DNA of 64,000 nt from Fontibacterium universale (GCA_965236175.1 CBDEAT010000006.1:10395-74394); one strand, 5' to 3'. Positions 28,402 to 37,940 are shown, counted from the stretch's first letter. Made by a program: numbers and translations. Notes: generated from the sequence alone by a model not told the origin.

Positions 28402-29496
28402 ATGTTAAAATCAATAAACCGATATATAATCAATGAATATATTAAGAGTTTATTCGTTGTTATAGCGGTTATGCTTTCAATTATTCTTTTAATTAATTTG
28501 CTAGATGAATTTAACTTTTTTAAATCAAAAAAAGATCTTAAATTTATATTTTTTATAATATTTACTATATTAAAAATACCCAATGTATTAGTAAATTTAT
28601 TTCCTTTTATAGTTTTATTTGGCGGAATTGTTTTTTATTTAAAAATTTATAATCATAATGAAGTTATTTCATTAAGAGTGATGGGTTATTCTAATATTCA
28701 AATTATTTTAATCCCTGCCTTAACTTCATTTGTTATTGGTTATATAATTGTATTTTTAATCGTACCCTTCTCTTCCTCAATGTTAAAATACTATGAAGAT
28801 TTACGATCTGAATATAATGAAACAAAAAATTTAGTATTCGTTAATGAAACTGGAATATGGATTCTTGATAAAAATGAAAAAGAAAAAAATATAATAAGAA
28901 TAGAAAAAATTAATAAAGATTTTTCAACTGTAAGCCAAATTACTATATATAATTATGATATTTCTAATAATTTTATTAAAAGAATTGATGCTGATGAAGG
29001 GGTTATAAAAGATAAAAATTGGCAACTAAATAAAGTTCATATTATCACGGCAAGTAAAAAAAATAATAAGCAAAATTATTTAAATAACTATAGCTACATT
29101 AGTAATGTAAATATTAACGAGCTAAAAAATGTATACAAAAATACTGAAACGACTTCTTTGTTAGATATTAATAAAGAAATGTTAATATTAGAAGACAAAG
29201 GCTACTCAACTATAGACCTTAGAATCAGGTATCAAAAGTTAATATCCTTTCCTATTTATCTATTAGCCATGTCGATACTTTCTGGATTAATGATTATAAA
29301 TTTAGGAAAGACTTCGAATTACTTAAAATACGGAACCTACGGAGTAATAATAAGCATAATAATTTATTTTCTAAATGATTTATCAATAACAATAGCTAAA
29401 TCAGGCATAATATCTGTAGATTTTTCGGTGTGGATACCTATATTTCTCATAATTTTAATAAATTTAGTAGGAATTACACAGGTTAATGCAAAATAG
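28402..29496 (+). CDS. lptG: LPS export permease LptG
   Basis: LptG is the partner of LptF in LptB2FG. The 364-residue protein has the same six-segment layout with a periplasmic beta-jellyroll-like domain. Typical stretches are LFPFIVLFGGIVFYLKIYNHNEVISLRVMG near residues 70-98 and the final LDLRIRYQKLISFPIYLLAMSILSG region. The ATG follows the lptF stop directly, and the 3' end overlaps the lptD start by 11 nt. The reading frame is intact. Confidence 0.92.
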   Translation: MLKSINRYIINEYIKSLFVVIAVMLSIILLINLLDEFNFFKSKKDLKFIFFIIFTILKIPNVLVNLFPFIVLFGGIVFYLKIYNHNEVISLRVMGYSNIQIILIPALTSFVIGYIIVFLIVPFSSSMLKYYEDLRSEYNETKNLVFVNETGIWILDKNEKEKNIIRIEKINKDFSTVSQITIYNYDISNNFIKRIDADEGVIKDKNWQLNKVHIITASKKNNKQNYLNNYSYISNVNINELKNVYKNTETTSLLDINKEMLILEDKGYSTIDLRIRYQKLISFPIYLLAMSILSGLMIINLGKTSNYLKYGTYGVIISIIIYFLNDLSITIAKSGIISVDFSVWIPIFLIILINLVGITQVNAK

Positions 29497-31810
29497 AATT
29501 TTTTTTATATTATTTGTAATATTTTTTTTAAAACCAAATATTAGCTCTTCGCAGCAGAAAGACATTTATAACTTTTCTGCCGACAAACTAACATATTCTC
29601 AGGATAACAATGTTATAGAAGCCACAGGAAACGTGGTTGCTAAAAATCAAGAAGGCAAAGCAAATTTCTGCTGATAAAATTATATACAATAAGACAAGCC
29701 AACTATTAAAAACTTTTGGAAACTCTAAATTCTCTGATATTAAAAATAGAATTCTAACAGCCGATAACTTTGAATACGATTTAGAAAAAAAAATTATTTC
29801 TGCGGAGAACAAGGTAAAGTTTTTAGATAATTATAAAAACATATATTATTTTAGCAAACTAAATGCCGATGATAAATTTAATGAAATTATCGGCTACAAT
29901 CTTAACTCTGATCTTAATAAAGAAAAATTTCAATCTAAGGATAAATTTAATGAATTTATCGAGCCAAGGCTTTCTGGAAAAGAAGTAAGCATAAAAGACA
30001 ATATAACAATTATTAAAGATGGAAAATTTACCTCTTGTAAATCTACAAATGAGAAAGAAGGATGTCTTATACTGGAATTTAAATGCTGACCTAGTAACTC
30101 ATGATAAAGAAAATAAAAGAAATTACTTATAAAAATGCAACTTTAGATCTAAATAATGTGCCAGTTTTATATACGCCATACTTTTCACATCCAGACCCAA
30201 GCGTTAAAAGAAAAGAAGGATTTTTAGCGCCATCATTTTCTTCTTTAGGGGCAGATATTGGCTCAACAATTAAGATTCCTTATTTTTATCCAGTATCTGA
30301 ATCGGCAGATTTTACAATTAGCCCTACTTATTATTTTAAGCAAAATCCTTTGTTATTGGGAGAGTATAGGGAAAAATATAAAAATGGCTTTCTAACATTG
30401 GAAGGTGGATTTACAGAAGGTTATAAAGAAATAACTAATAGCACAAACAGATGGTTCAAGGCATCATTTGTATGGAAATTTAAATCTTAATTTTACAGAT
30501 AAAATCTTAGATCACAAGTGAATTTAATACAAAAATTCAAAGAGTAAATAATCCGACGTATTTAAGAGTTAATAAAATAAATTCTACTATTGATGGATTT
30601 AAAACAAATCTTGTAAAAGAAGATGAAACAAAATTAACTAATGAAATATATCTTAACTCTTTTGGAAAAAACGAAAGCCTAAATTTTAAAACAGCTGCTT
30701 ATCAAAATATCAGTGCCTCGAAAGCCTCTGATCAGTACGAATATCTGCTTCCAGAAATTATTTATTCAAAATATAACTTATTAGATAATAATAATCTAAA
30801 CTTTACTTCAAATTTTAAGAGTCTAAATACAAGCACTAATCAAAACAAAACTACTTTTGTTAATAACTTAGACTACTCAACTGCAGAATCTTATAATACA
30901 AATCTTGGGATTGGATATAAATTTCTTACAAAAATTAATAACATTAACTACTATTCTGACTATAGAACCCCAAATGAAAACTTAAATAGTCAAATTAACC
31001 CAGTAGTTGGTCTTGATACGTCATTACCATTTGCCAAATTATCAAAAGAGTCCGAGCAATATCTAATTCCCAGAATACTTACTCGTTATTCTCCAGGAAA
31101 AATGACCAATGCAAAATCTAACGATACTTCTTTAAATACTGATAATTTATTCTCAATAAATAGAATGAACTCAGATGAATTAATTGAAAAAGACTTATCT
31201 TTTAACATTGGCTTAGACTGGATGTGGAAAGAGAAAATTACAAACAAAAACAAACCTGCTGAAGCCGGTATTTCAATAGGACAGGTTATAAAATTCAATG
31301 AAGATCCTGACATGCCAACAAAATCTTCTCTCCAAAATAAAAACTCTGATTTAGTAACTAAAGCAAATTACTTAAGTCCAGGTAATTTTGATGTCACTCT
31401 TAAAAACACATTAGATAACGGTTTTAACCATGTTTATTATAATGATCTAAATTTAAAAACTTTTTTAAAGCAAGGGGAAATTAATTTTAATTTCTATGAA
31501 AAAAATAGTCATATTGGAAATGAAAGATATGCAAAAGCTAATTTAACTTCTTACCTGACTGATAACACTAAATTAACAATTTCAACTGATAGAAATTTAA
31601 AAACAGATTTAACTAATTCCCATAAATTTGGAATTGAAAATGAAAATGAATGTATAAGATATGGTTTTTATTTCCAAAAAAATTACTCATCAGATAAAGA
31701 CTTAAAACCAGCAACTAGTGTTTTCTTTGGTAGTAACGTTACTACCATTTGGAGATAACTACACAACAGGAAACATAATACCTTCTATTGGTGGAAAACA
31801 ATTATTCTAA
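29486..31810 (+). CDS. lptD: LPS-assembly outer membrane protein LptD, broken by six +1 frameshifts
   Basis: LptD is the outer membrane barrel that inserts LPS. A signal peptide (MQNRIFFILFVIFFLKPNISSS) and an LptA/OstA-like part (FSADKLTYSQDNNVIEATGNV) are followed by the barrel: ATLDLNNVPVLYTPYFSHPDPS, KRKEGFLAPSF and the C-terminal LLPFGDNYTTGNIIPSIGGKQLF. To read it through, one base must be skipped at about 29657, 30072, 30115, 30446, 30516 and 31732. Each skip restores a family-like sequence, such as NSTTDGSRHHLYGNLNLNF at the fourth. The repaired length is about 772 residues. Stops hit after the shifts are TGA or TAA. All six are single extra bases. Neighbours lptF, lptG and surA are intact. 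Confidence 0.85.
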
Positions 31811-31813
31811 AAA

Positions 31814-32431
31814 ATGAGTAAAAAAAAAATTTTTTTACTATTATTTTTTGTATTTTTTTTAACTAATTCTATAGCGAAGCAATTAACTAATAACGTAATA
31901 GTTTCTATTGATAATTCAATAATTACAGACCTAGATATTAATAAAGAAATTAATTTCTTGAAATTTATTAACAAAGATCAGACTAATAATAATCCAGAAC
32001 TATTTAAAAAAGAAATAATTAATAGTTTAATAGATAGAAAAATCAAAGATATAGAAACGAATTATTTTAAAATTGAAGTCTCAGAAAAAGAAGTAGAAAA
32101 TAACTTATATAATTACTTAGAGCGAATGAAAATTAACAATGAAATTCTTAATTCTTTCTATAACCAAAACGAAATAGAGAAAGATTATTTAAAAAATATA
32201 ATTAAAATTGATATGAAGTGGTCAAAACTAATTAGACAGATGTACGAGAGTAGACTTAATGTAAATTTAACGGAAGTCAACAGAGAGCTAGAAAAAGAAC
32301 AAAAAAATGCAGAGGATGATGAAAAATTAAAAAAACAACTAATTGTTGCTGAACAAAATAAACTATTAAATAAGTTCTCAACTACTCATTTAGAGAAAAG
32401 CAAAAAAAAGTATCTAATTAAATTTCTGTGA
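31814..32431 (+). CDS. surA: Short SurA-like periplasmic chaperone without parvulin domain
   Basis: The 205-residue protein has an N-terminal signal peptide (SKKKIFLLLFFVFFLTNSIA) and a SurA N-terminal-type helical core (VIVSIDNSIITDLDINKEINFLK ... EIINSLIDRKIKDIE). It ends soon after the long helices, with no parvulin PPIase domain; E. coli SurA is about 430 residues with two. It lies between lptD and pdxA, the classic lptD-surA-pdxA-rsmA order, which supports the name. It probably chaperones outer membrane proteins, including LptD. The reading frame is clean, so the shortness is real. It overlaps pdxA by 4 nt. Confidence 0.75.
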   Translation: MSKKKIFLLLFFVFFLTNSIAKQLTNNVIVSIDNSIITDLDINKEINFLKFINKDQTNNNPELFKKEIINSLIDRKIKDIETNYFKIEVSEKEVENNLYNYLERMKINNEILNSFYNQNEIEKDYLKNIIKIDMKWSKLIRQMYESRLNVNLTEVNRELEKEQKNAEDDEKLKKQLIVAEQNKLLNKFSTTHLEKSKKKYLIKFL

Positions 32432-33396
32432 AAAAAAGTATTATAATTATTTTAGGTGAGCCCAATAGCATCTCATCTGAAATCTTTCTTAAATCTTTAA
32501 ATTATATAAAAAAAACAAAACTTAATTTTATAATTATTGGAAATTATTCTCTATTAGAAAGACAAGCTAATTATTTAAATCTTAAAATAAATATAAACTT
32601 TAACTTTTCTAGAGTTGATAATTTAAAAGATGAAAAATTTAATTTTATTAATATAAATTATAAACAAAACAAACCTTTTGATTTAAAATCAAATAATTCA
32701 GATAGATTTATTAAAAATTGTTTTGAATGTGCAGTTCACTTACTTAAAAAAAAATTAGCTTCTGGACTAATAAATCTACCAATTAACAAATCAAAATTTA
32801 CAAAAAATAAATACAATGGAATTACTGAATATATTGCGGATAAAACTAATAATAAAAATAAAGAAAATATGCTTTTGTTTAATGAAGGCTTTGCTGTTCT
32901 TCCTCTGACAACCCACATTCCTTTAAAAGATGTTTATAAAGAAATTACATATAAAAAAATTGAGAAAGCGTGCAGAAATATTAGTGATTTTTATTCTAAT
33001 ATTGTTAAAAGAAAAAAATTTAAAATTGGTATACTTGGTTTAAATCCTCATAACGGAGAGAATGGGTATATAGGAACTGAAGAGAACAAAATAATTATTC
33101 CAGCAATTAAAAAACTTAAAAAAAAATATCCTATAATAGGTCCACTTTCTCCAGACACTAGTTTTTTACAAAGAGCAAAATTAAAAATTGATGTTTTAAT
33201 TGGTCACTATCATGATCAAATTTTAACAACTTTCAAAACTAAATTTGATCTTGATGCTATAAATATTACAATTGGTTTGCCCTTTATTAGAATTTCACCA
33301 GATCATGGTGTGGGAACAGAAATTATTGGCAAAGGGGTTGCAAATCCAGAAAGTTTTAAAAAAGCAATAAAGTTTTTTTCTAAATATAATGTTTAA
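32428..33396 (+). CDS. pdxA: 4-hydroxythreonine-4-phosphate dehydrogenase PdxA
   Basis: PdxA oxidises 4-phospho-hydroxy-L-threonine in the DXP-dependent vitamin B6 pathway. The 322-residue protein starts with GTG (32428), overlapping the surA stop (GTGA). Family motifs: IIIILGEPNSISSEIFLK, GLINLPINKSKF, TEYIADKT, ILGLNPHNGENGYIGTEE, PDTSFL and the metal-binding GHYHDQILTTFKT. It overlaps rsmA by 8 nt. Confidence 0.93.
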   Translation: MKKSIIIILGEPNSISSEIFLKSLNYIKKTKLNFIIIGNYSLLERQANYLNLKININFNFSRVDNLKDEKFNFININYKQNKPFDLKSNNSDRFIKNCFECAVHLLKKKLASGLINLPINKSKFTKNKYNGITEYIADKTNNKNKENMLLFNEGFAVLPLTTHIPLKDVYKEITYKKIEKACRNISDFYSNIVKRKKFKIGILGLNPHNGENGYIGTEENKIIIPAIKKLKKKYPIIGPLSPDTSFLQRAKLKIDVLIGHYHDQILTTFKTKFDLDAINITIGLPFIRISPDHGVGTEIIGKGVANPESFKKAIKFFSKYNV

Positions 33397-34183
33397 GCAT
33401 AAAAAAAAACTTGGTCAAAATTTTTTAATTAATAAAGATATAATAAAAAAAATAGCAGACATAGGGAGTATTAATAAAAATAGTAGTATAATTGAAATTG
33501 GTCCTGGCTCTGGAAGTCTTACTGAGGAATTGTTAAAAAGAAATCCAAAAGAAATCTTTGCAATCGAGTTTGATAAAGATTTAACTAGTCATTTAGATAA
33601 AATTAAAAATAATTATACTAATTTTAATTATAAAATTTCTGACGCATTAACTTTTAATGAAAAAAGTATATTTAAAAAGAATTCAATAATCTTTGGAAAT
33701 CTTCCTTATAATATTTCTCTAAAATTACTAATAAAATGGATTTATTCTGATCCATGGCCTCCCTTCTATGATCAAATGATTTTGATGTTTCAAAAAGAAG
33801 TGGCAGAAAGAATTATTGCAGCTCCTAATCATAAAAAATATGGAAGAATTTCAATATTAACTGATACTAGACTAGATGTTAAATTTCATTTTAATATTTC
33901 CAAAAAAGAATTTAATCCTGAACCAAAAGTTGACTCTTCGGTACTGTCTTTTACTCCTAAAAAAAATACTAGTTTTGAATTAACAGATCTAAACATTTTG
34001 TCAGATCTAACAAAAATTATATTTAACACTAAAAGAAAAATGATTTCAAAAACACTTAAAAAGTTACTTAATGAAAAAGAACTTAAAATTATAGATTTTG
34101 ATAATATTAAAAACTTGAGACCAGAAAATTTAGATTTTAATTTTTACTATAAGTTGGTTAATTTAATTAAAAGTAGATCTTAA
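33389..34183 (+). CDS. rsmA: 16S rRNA dimethyladenosine transferase RsmA (KsgA)
   Basis: RsmA dimethylates A1518 and A1519 of 16S rRNA late in small subunit assembly. The 264-residue protein begins with the family's KKKLGQNFLINKDIIKKIA, then SAM motif I IIEIGPGSGSLTEELL, the catalytic FGNLPYNISLKLLIKW and the C-terminal FNPEPKVDSSVLSFTP. It overlaps pdxA by 8 nt and gmk convergently by 21 nt. Confidence 0.96.
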   Translation: MFKHKKKLGQNFLINKDIIKKIADIGSINKNSSIIEIGPGSGSLTEELLKRNPKEIFAIEFDKDLTSHLDKIKNNYTNFNYKISDALTFNEKSIFKKNSIIFGNLPYNISLKLLIKWIYSDPWPPFYDQMILMFQKEVAERIIAAPNHKKYGRISILTDTRLDVKFHFNISKKEFNPEPKVDSSVLSFTPKKNTSFELTDLNILSDLTKIIFNTKRKMISKTLKKLLNEKELKIIDFDNIKNLRPENLDFNFYYKLVNLIKSRS

Positions 34184-34756
34184 TTCTCTTTCAATCTTAA
34201 CTATCTTGGTAATTTGCTCAAAACAGTTTTCTACGTCTTTGTTTACAACAATATATTTATAATCTTTCCAATGATTAATCTCATCTTTTGCCATTTTCAT
34301 TCTTTGATCAATTAATTCTTTATTTTTTTCTTCTCTTTTTTTAAGTCTATTTTCTAAATCATTAATGCTGGGTGGTAAAATAAATATAGGAACAATATCT
34401 AGTGGCATTATTTTTTTTACTTGTTCCGTTCCTTGCCAATCTATATCAAATAAATAATCTTTTCCCTGAACCAAATTTTCTTCTATAGGCCCTTTTAAAG
34501 TGCCGTAATAATTTCCAAATACTTTTGCCTGTTCTAAAAATTTATTTTGATTGGATAATTCTTGGAATTTATTAACGCTAACAAAGTTATAATCAACCCC
34601 ATCTACTTCGTTTGGTCTTGGGGTTCTTGTTGTATAAGAAACAGATATTTTAAAATTACTATCGCTATCCTCAATTTTTTTAGCAAGAGTAGTCTTTCCT
34701 GCCCCTGATGGGGAAGATAATATTAAAATCAAACCTCTCTTTGATTTTGAAATCAA
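34163..34756 (-). CDS. gmk: Guanylate kinase
   Basis: Gmk phosphorylates GMP to GDP. The 197-residue protein has the P-loop LSSPSGAGKTTLAKKI, the GMP-binding VSYTTRTPRPNEVDGVDYNFV, LEQAKVFGNYYGT and DIDWQGTEQVKK, all in family order. It is encoded 5 nt downstream of acpP on the same strand. Confidence 0.97.
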   Translation of the reverse strand: MISKSKRGLILILSSPSGAGKTTLAKKIEDSDSNFKISVSYTTRTPRPNEVDGVDYNFVSVNKFQELSNQNKFLEQAKVFGNYYGTLKGPIEENLVQGKDYLFDIDWQGTEQVKKIMPLDIVPIFILPPSINDLENRLKKREEKNKELIDQRMKMAKDEINHWKDYKYIVVNKDVENCFEQITKIVKIERELRSTFN

Positions 34757-34761
34757 AAGAA

Positions 34762-35001
34762 CTACTTAGCGGGATTATTCTCGATAAATCTTATTGCGTC
34801 ACCTACTGTAAGTATTTTTTCAGCTTCTGAATCTGATATTTCAGAACCAAATTCTTCTTCAAATGCCATTACTAACTCTACTGTATCTAAACTATCTGCG
34901 CCTAAATCATCGATAAAACTAGCTTCATCAGTAACTTTAGCTTCATCAACACCTAAGTGTTCTACAATAATTTTTTTAACTTTTGCTGCAACATCACTCA
35001 T
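34762..35001 (-). CDS. acpP: Acyl carrier protein
   Basis: AcpP is the 79-residue carrier of fatty acid synthesis. The phosphopantetheine serine lies in DLGADSLDTVELVMAFEEEFG. A GGGAG ribosome-binding site stands before the ATG. Typical order fabD-fabG-acpP is kept, although fabF does not follow; gmk does. At 1 copy of each function here it is presumably the main housekeeping ACP. Confidence 0.98.
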   Translation of the reverse strand: MSDVAAKVKKIIVEHLGVDEAKVTDEASFIDDLGADSLDTVELVMAFEEEFGSEISDSEAEKILTVGDAIRFIENNPAK

Positions 35002-35058
35002 TTTTTAAACTCCCTTAATTATTAATGATTCTTTCAATAAATGAATAAATTAAATAAA

Positions 35059-35799
35059 TCAAGCCATATACATTCCACCATTAACATGGATGGTTTCGCC
35101 TGTAATATAACTAGAAAGATCGGAAGCTAAGAAAAGAGCACAATTAGCAATATCATTACCTGTGCCTAATTTTCCCATTGGTATATTTTCTATAAGTTTC
35201 TTTTTAAACTCTTCATTGATATTCTTAGTCATTTTTGTATCGATAAATCCTGGTGAAATGCAATTTATTCTAATATTTTTTTTTGCATACTCTTTTGCAA
35301 GACTTTTTGACATTGCAACTATTCCTGCTTTGGCACTTGAATAATTTGCTTGTCCAAAATTACCTGTATGACCAACGATTGAGCTAATATTAATTATAGA
35401 TCCCGCATCTTGTTTCATCATTGCTTTAATAGAATATTTGCAAATCAAAAATACAGCAGTTAAATTTATATTAATCACCTTATTCCATTCTTCATCAGAC
35501 ATTCTAATTGCAAGATTGTCTTTCGTAATTCCTGCATTATTAATAACTATGTCCAATCCTCCTAATTTATCTTTTGCTTCTTTGACTAACTCTTCAATTT
35601 TTTGATGATTTTCTAAGTTGAAATTAGCAGTTTTAATTTTTGGAAAATTACTTTGAATATTCTTAAGATTCTCTACGTTTGTTCCGATAGTAAATATATC
35701 AGCTTCTAATTTATAAAAACTTTCTAATATAGACAATCCAATACCAGCGGTACCACCGGTTATAAAAACTTTTTTATTTTTTAAATTAATTAAATTCAT
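35059..35799 (-). CDS. fabG: 3-oxoacyl-ACP reductase FabG
   Basis: FabG reduces beta-ketoacyl-ACP with NADPH. The 246-residue SDR protein has the cofactor loop VFITGGTAGIGLSI, NNAGITKDNLAIRM, the catalytic Ser in NISSIVGHTGNFGQ and the YxxxK in ANYSSAKAGIVAMSKSLA. The C-terminal YITGETIHVNGGMYM is typical of FabG rather than of other SDR enzymes. It overlaps fabD by 14 nt. Confidence 0.96.
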   Translation of the reverse strand: MNLINLKNKKVFITGGTAGIGLSILESFYKLEADIFTIGTNVENLKNIQSNFPKIKTANFNLENHQKIEELVKEAKDKLGGLDIVINNAGITKDNLAIRMSDEEWNKVININLTAVFLICKYSIKAMMKQDAGSIINISSIVGHTGNFGQANYSSAKAGIVAMSKSLAKEYAKKNIRINCISPGFIDTKMTKNINEEFKKKLIENIPMGKLGTGNDIANCALFLASDLSSYITGETIHVNGGMYMA

Positions 35800-36715
35800 T
35801 AAATTGAGTTATATTATCAATTGTAGTTGTTGTAAGTTCTTTTCCTATTCTTTTTATCATACCTGTTAATGCTTTTCCCGGTCCTATTTCAATAAAATGT
35901 TTTACACCATTTTTTGTCATAAAATCTACAGATTCTCTCCATCTTACGTGATGAGTAATTTGTTTTGTTAGCAAAGAAGGTATTTCTTTAAAATTATCAA
36001 TGGTCTTAGCTGTTACATTAGAAACAATATTAATTATTGGTTTTGAAAAGTTTGTCTTTATTAAAATTTGATTCATCTTATCTGCTGAAGGCTGCATTAA
36101 AGAACAGTGGAATGGTGCGCTAACTGGTAATAATATTGCTTTTTTACCATGAGTATTTTTTAGATCATCTACTATCTTATTAATCTTATGTTTGTTTCCG
36201 CTTATAACTATCTGGCCTGGGCAATTATCGTTTGAAATTTCAGCAACTCCTTCGGTAGATTTATTTTTATTTATCACTTCATTTATTAAATCTATTTCGG
36301 CCCCTAATACAGCTGCCATAGCGCCAACATTTACTGGAACAGCTTCTTGCATTGATTTACCTCTTTCTTTTAAAATTTTCGCACCATCTTTTAAAGTTAA
36401 AGAGTCTGAGCAGATCAATGAGGTATACTCTCCTAACGAATGTCCTGCAAAAAAACTATAATCTTTTAAATCATTTATTTTTTGTTTTCTTAAAGCTCTA
36501 TAAATCGCAACTCCTACGGTCATTATGGCTGGCTGAGTGTTTTCTGTAAGATCTAAAGTTTCTTTAGGTCCGTTTAAAATAATATTTGATAATTTAAAAC
36601 CCAAAGCATCATCGACCTCATGAAAGACCTCTTTGGCTTCGCTAAAAGCATCGTAGAAATCTTTTCCCATACCAACATACTGTGATCCCTGCCCTGGAAA
36701 TACGATTGCTTTCAT
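35786..36715 (-). CDS. fabD: Malonyl-CoA:ACP transacylase FabD
   Basis: FabD loads malonyl groups onto ACP. The 309-residue protein has IVFPGQGSQYVGMGKDF at the start, the nucleophile in FFAGHSLGEYTSL, the arginine region further on, and the catalytic histidine in PVSAPFHCSLMQP. It heads the fabD-fabG-acpP-gmk group, divergent from rpsF with 125 nt between. Confidence 0.97.
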   Translation of the reverse strand: MKAIVFPGQGSQYVGMGKDFYDAFSEAKEVFHEVDDALGFKLSNIILNGPKETLDLTENTQPAIMTVGVAIYRALRKQKINDLKDYSFFAGHSLGEYTSLICSDSLTLKDGAKILKERGKSMQEAVPVNVGAMAAVLGAEIDLINEVINKNKSTEGVAEISNDNCPGQIVISGNKHKINKIVDDLKNTHGKKAILLPVSAPFHCSLMQPSADKMNQILIKTNFSKPIINIVSNVTAKTIDNFKEIPSLLTKQITHHVRWRESVDFMTKNGVKHFIEIGPGKALTGMIKRIGKELTTTTIDNITQFNEFN

Positions 36716-36749
36716 AATTAAGTAAGTAATTATAACAAAATTAACACTG

Positions 36750-36777
36750 TTGTATTAAAAAAAAAAAATTATATATT
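36750..36777 (+). promoter_or_regulatory. Candidate promoter of the rpsF-rpsR-rplI operon
   Basis: TTGTAT (36750-36755) and TATATT (36772-36777) lie 16 nt apart, separated by an A-run, in the gap between divergent fabD and rpsF. Transcription would start near 36784, giving a leader of about 55 nt that contains the hairpins noted next. In such A+T-rich DNA chance matches are common, so this is a tentative call. Confidence 0.4.
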
Positions 36778-36790
36778 GCCCTGACTTTCT

Positions 36791-36831
36791 CGACCTTAAT
36801 ATTGAGGTTGGGATGCTAATTAAAAGCAACC
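36791..36831 (+). promoter_or_regulatory. rpsF leader with two mutually exclusive helices, possible S6:S18 autoregulatory element
   Basis: GGTTG at 36806-36810 can pair either upstream with CGACC (36791-36795; extended by one pair to 36796/36805) or downstream with CAACC (36827-36831). The two helices exclude each other. The downstream one ends 9 nt before the rpsF ATG and would hide the translation start region. S6:S18 operons in many bacteria have a leader bound by the S6:S18 complex; I could not match the known CCG-bulge motif with certainty, so function is inference. Confidence 0.4.
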
Positions 36832-36840
36832 ATAAGTTAA

Positions 36841-37173
36841 ATGAATTATTACGAACACACATATATAGCTTCTCAAAGCTTAAATAATAAAGATCTTTCT
36901 GATCTTCATCAAAAAATTGAAGATCTTATAAAAAAAAATAAAGGCAAAATTGAAAAAAAAGAAAATTGGGGTCTTAGACAATTAGCTTATCCAATTAAAA
37001 ACTTTAAAAAAGGGTATTATACAAATTTATATTTTTCTGGAGAGCCTGTAGTTATTCAAGAACTAGAAAAGATTGAAAGAATTGATTCAAATATTTTAAG
37101 ATTTATGACTATTAGAATAAAAAATATACCTGAAGAAAATTCAGAATTAGTTCAAAAAGAAGAAGGTAAATAA
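36841..37173 (+). CDS. rpsF: 30S ribosomal protein S6
   Basis: S6 binds the central domain of 16S rRNA together with S18. The 110-residue protein starts MNYYEHTYIASQSL and has GLRQLAYPIKNFKKGYYTNLYF, the family core. Its stop overlaps the rpsR start (TAATG), so the partners are made together. Confidence 0.97.
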   Translation: MNYYEHTYIASQSLNNKDLSDLHQKIEDLIKKNKGKIEKKENWGLRQLAYPIKNFKKGYYTNLYFSGEPVVIQELEKIERIDSNILRFMTIRIKNIPEENSELVQKEEGK

Positions 37174-37454
37174 TGAAAAGAAAAAATATTAAAAAAACCA
37201 AGAAAAATAACAATTCAAATTTAATGCTTTTCCAAAAAGCGACTACTAAATTTACAAGAGATTGTCCTTTAAGTGGAAAAGACGCTCCAGTAATAAATTA
37301 TAAAAATTTAAAACTACTCCAAAAATATATATCAGAGACTGGGAAGATGTTGCCTAGCAGGATAACTTCTGTTTGTTATGCAAAACAAAAAGAGTTATCT
37401 AATGAAATTAAAAAAGCTAGAATATTAGCTTTATTACCATTTGTAGCGGATTAA
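37173..37454 (+). CDS. rpsR: 30S ribosomal protein S18
   Basis: The 93-residue S18 has a basic N-terminal tail and the core DAPVINYKNLKLLQKYISETGKMLPSRIT followed by KARILALLPFV. It forms a dimer with S6 in the small subunit. It is coupled to rpsF by a 1-nt overlap and is followed by rplI after 2 nt. Confidence 0.97.
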   Translation: MKRKNIKKTKKNNNSNLMLFQKATTKFTRDCPLSGKDAPVINYKNLKLLQKYISETGKMLPSRITSVCYAKQKELSNEIKKARILALLPFVAD

Positions 37455-37456
37455 TC

Positions 37457-37915
37457 ATGGAAGTTATTCTTTTAGAAAATATTAAAAAATTAGGAAAAAT
37501 TGGCAGCAAAGTAAAAGTTGCAAATGGTTTTGCTAGAAATTATCTTTTAAAAAATAATAAGGCTCTTGTTGCTTCAAAAGAGAATTTAGCTATTTTTGAA
37601 AAAAGAAAAGAAGAATTAAACAAAAAGAATAACGATCTAAAAAATGAAGCTGTAAAAATTCAAAAAGAAATTGATAAATTTGAATTAAAAATCACTAAAA
37701 ATTCTATGGAAGGAGGAGCTTTATACGGCTCCTTAACTATTAAAGAAATTATTCAAAATTTAGAAACGCATAATTTTAAAAATATTTCAGCAAATATGAT
37801 TGAACTTAAAGAGCAAATTAAAAGAATTGGTGATTATGTAGTAATAATAAATTTACATGCCGATGTTCAAGCCTCAATAAAAGTAAAAGTTGTTTCGGTT
37901 GAAAAAATAGTTTAG
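37457..37915 (+). CDS. rplI: 50S ribosomal protein L9
   Basis: The 152-residue L9 begins MEVILLENIKKLGKIGSKVKVANGFARNYLL, the N-terminal rRNA-binding domain, then the long connecting helix and a C-terminal domain (GGALYGSLTIKEI). The order rpsF-rpsR-rplI-dnaB is common in proteobacteria. Confidence 0.97.
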   Translation: MEVILLENIKKLGKIGSKVKVANGFARNYLLKNNKALVASKENLAIFEKRKEELNKKNNDLKNEAVKIQKEIDKFELKITKNSMEGGALYGSLTIKEIIQNLETHNFKNISANMIELKEQIKRIGDYVVIINLHADVQASIKVKVVSVEKIV

Positions 37916-37931
37916 CCACAAAGTTATAAAC

Positions 37932-37940
37932 TTATCCACA
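37932..37940 (+). promoter_or_regulatory. Consensus DnaA box upstream of dnaB
   Basis: TTATCCACA, identical to the strongest E. coli DnaA box, lies 57 nt before the dnaB start, between rplI and dnaB. A possible -10 (TATACT, 37963-37968) follows at promoter distance with a weak TTATAA -35 (37941-37946). DnaA could therefore tune dnaB expression. There is only one box, so it is not an origin. Confidence 0.45.

Noticed and set aside
29637..30120. Poly-A transcriptional slippage, as in insect endosymbionts, as the cause of all frame breaks
   Set aside because: Only a few sites (30115, 30446) lie in short A-runs; most are in mixed sequence such as GCTACGA or GGTAGTA.
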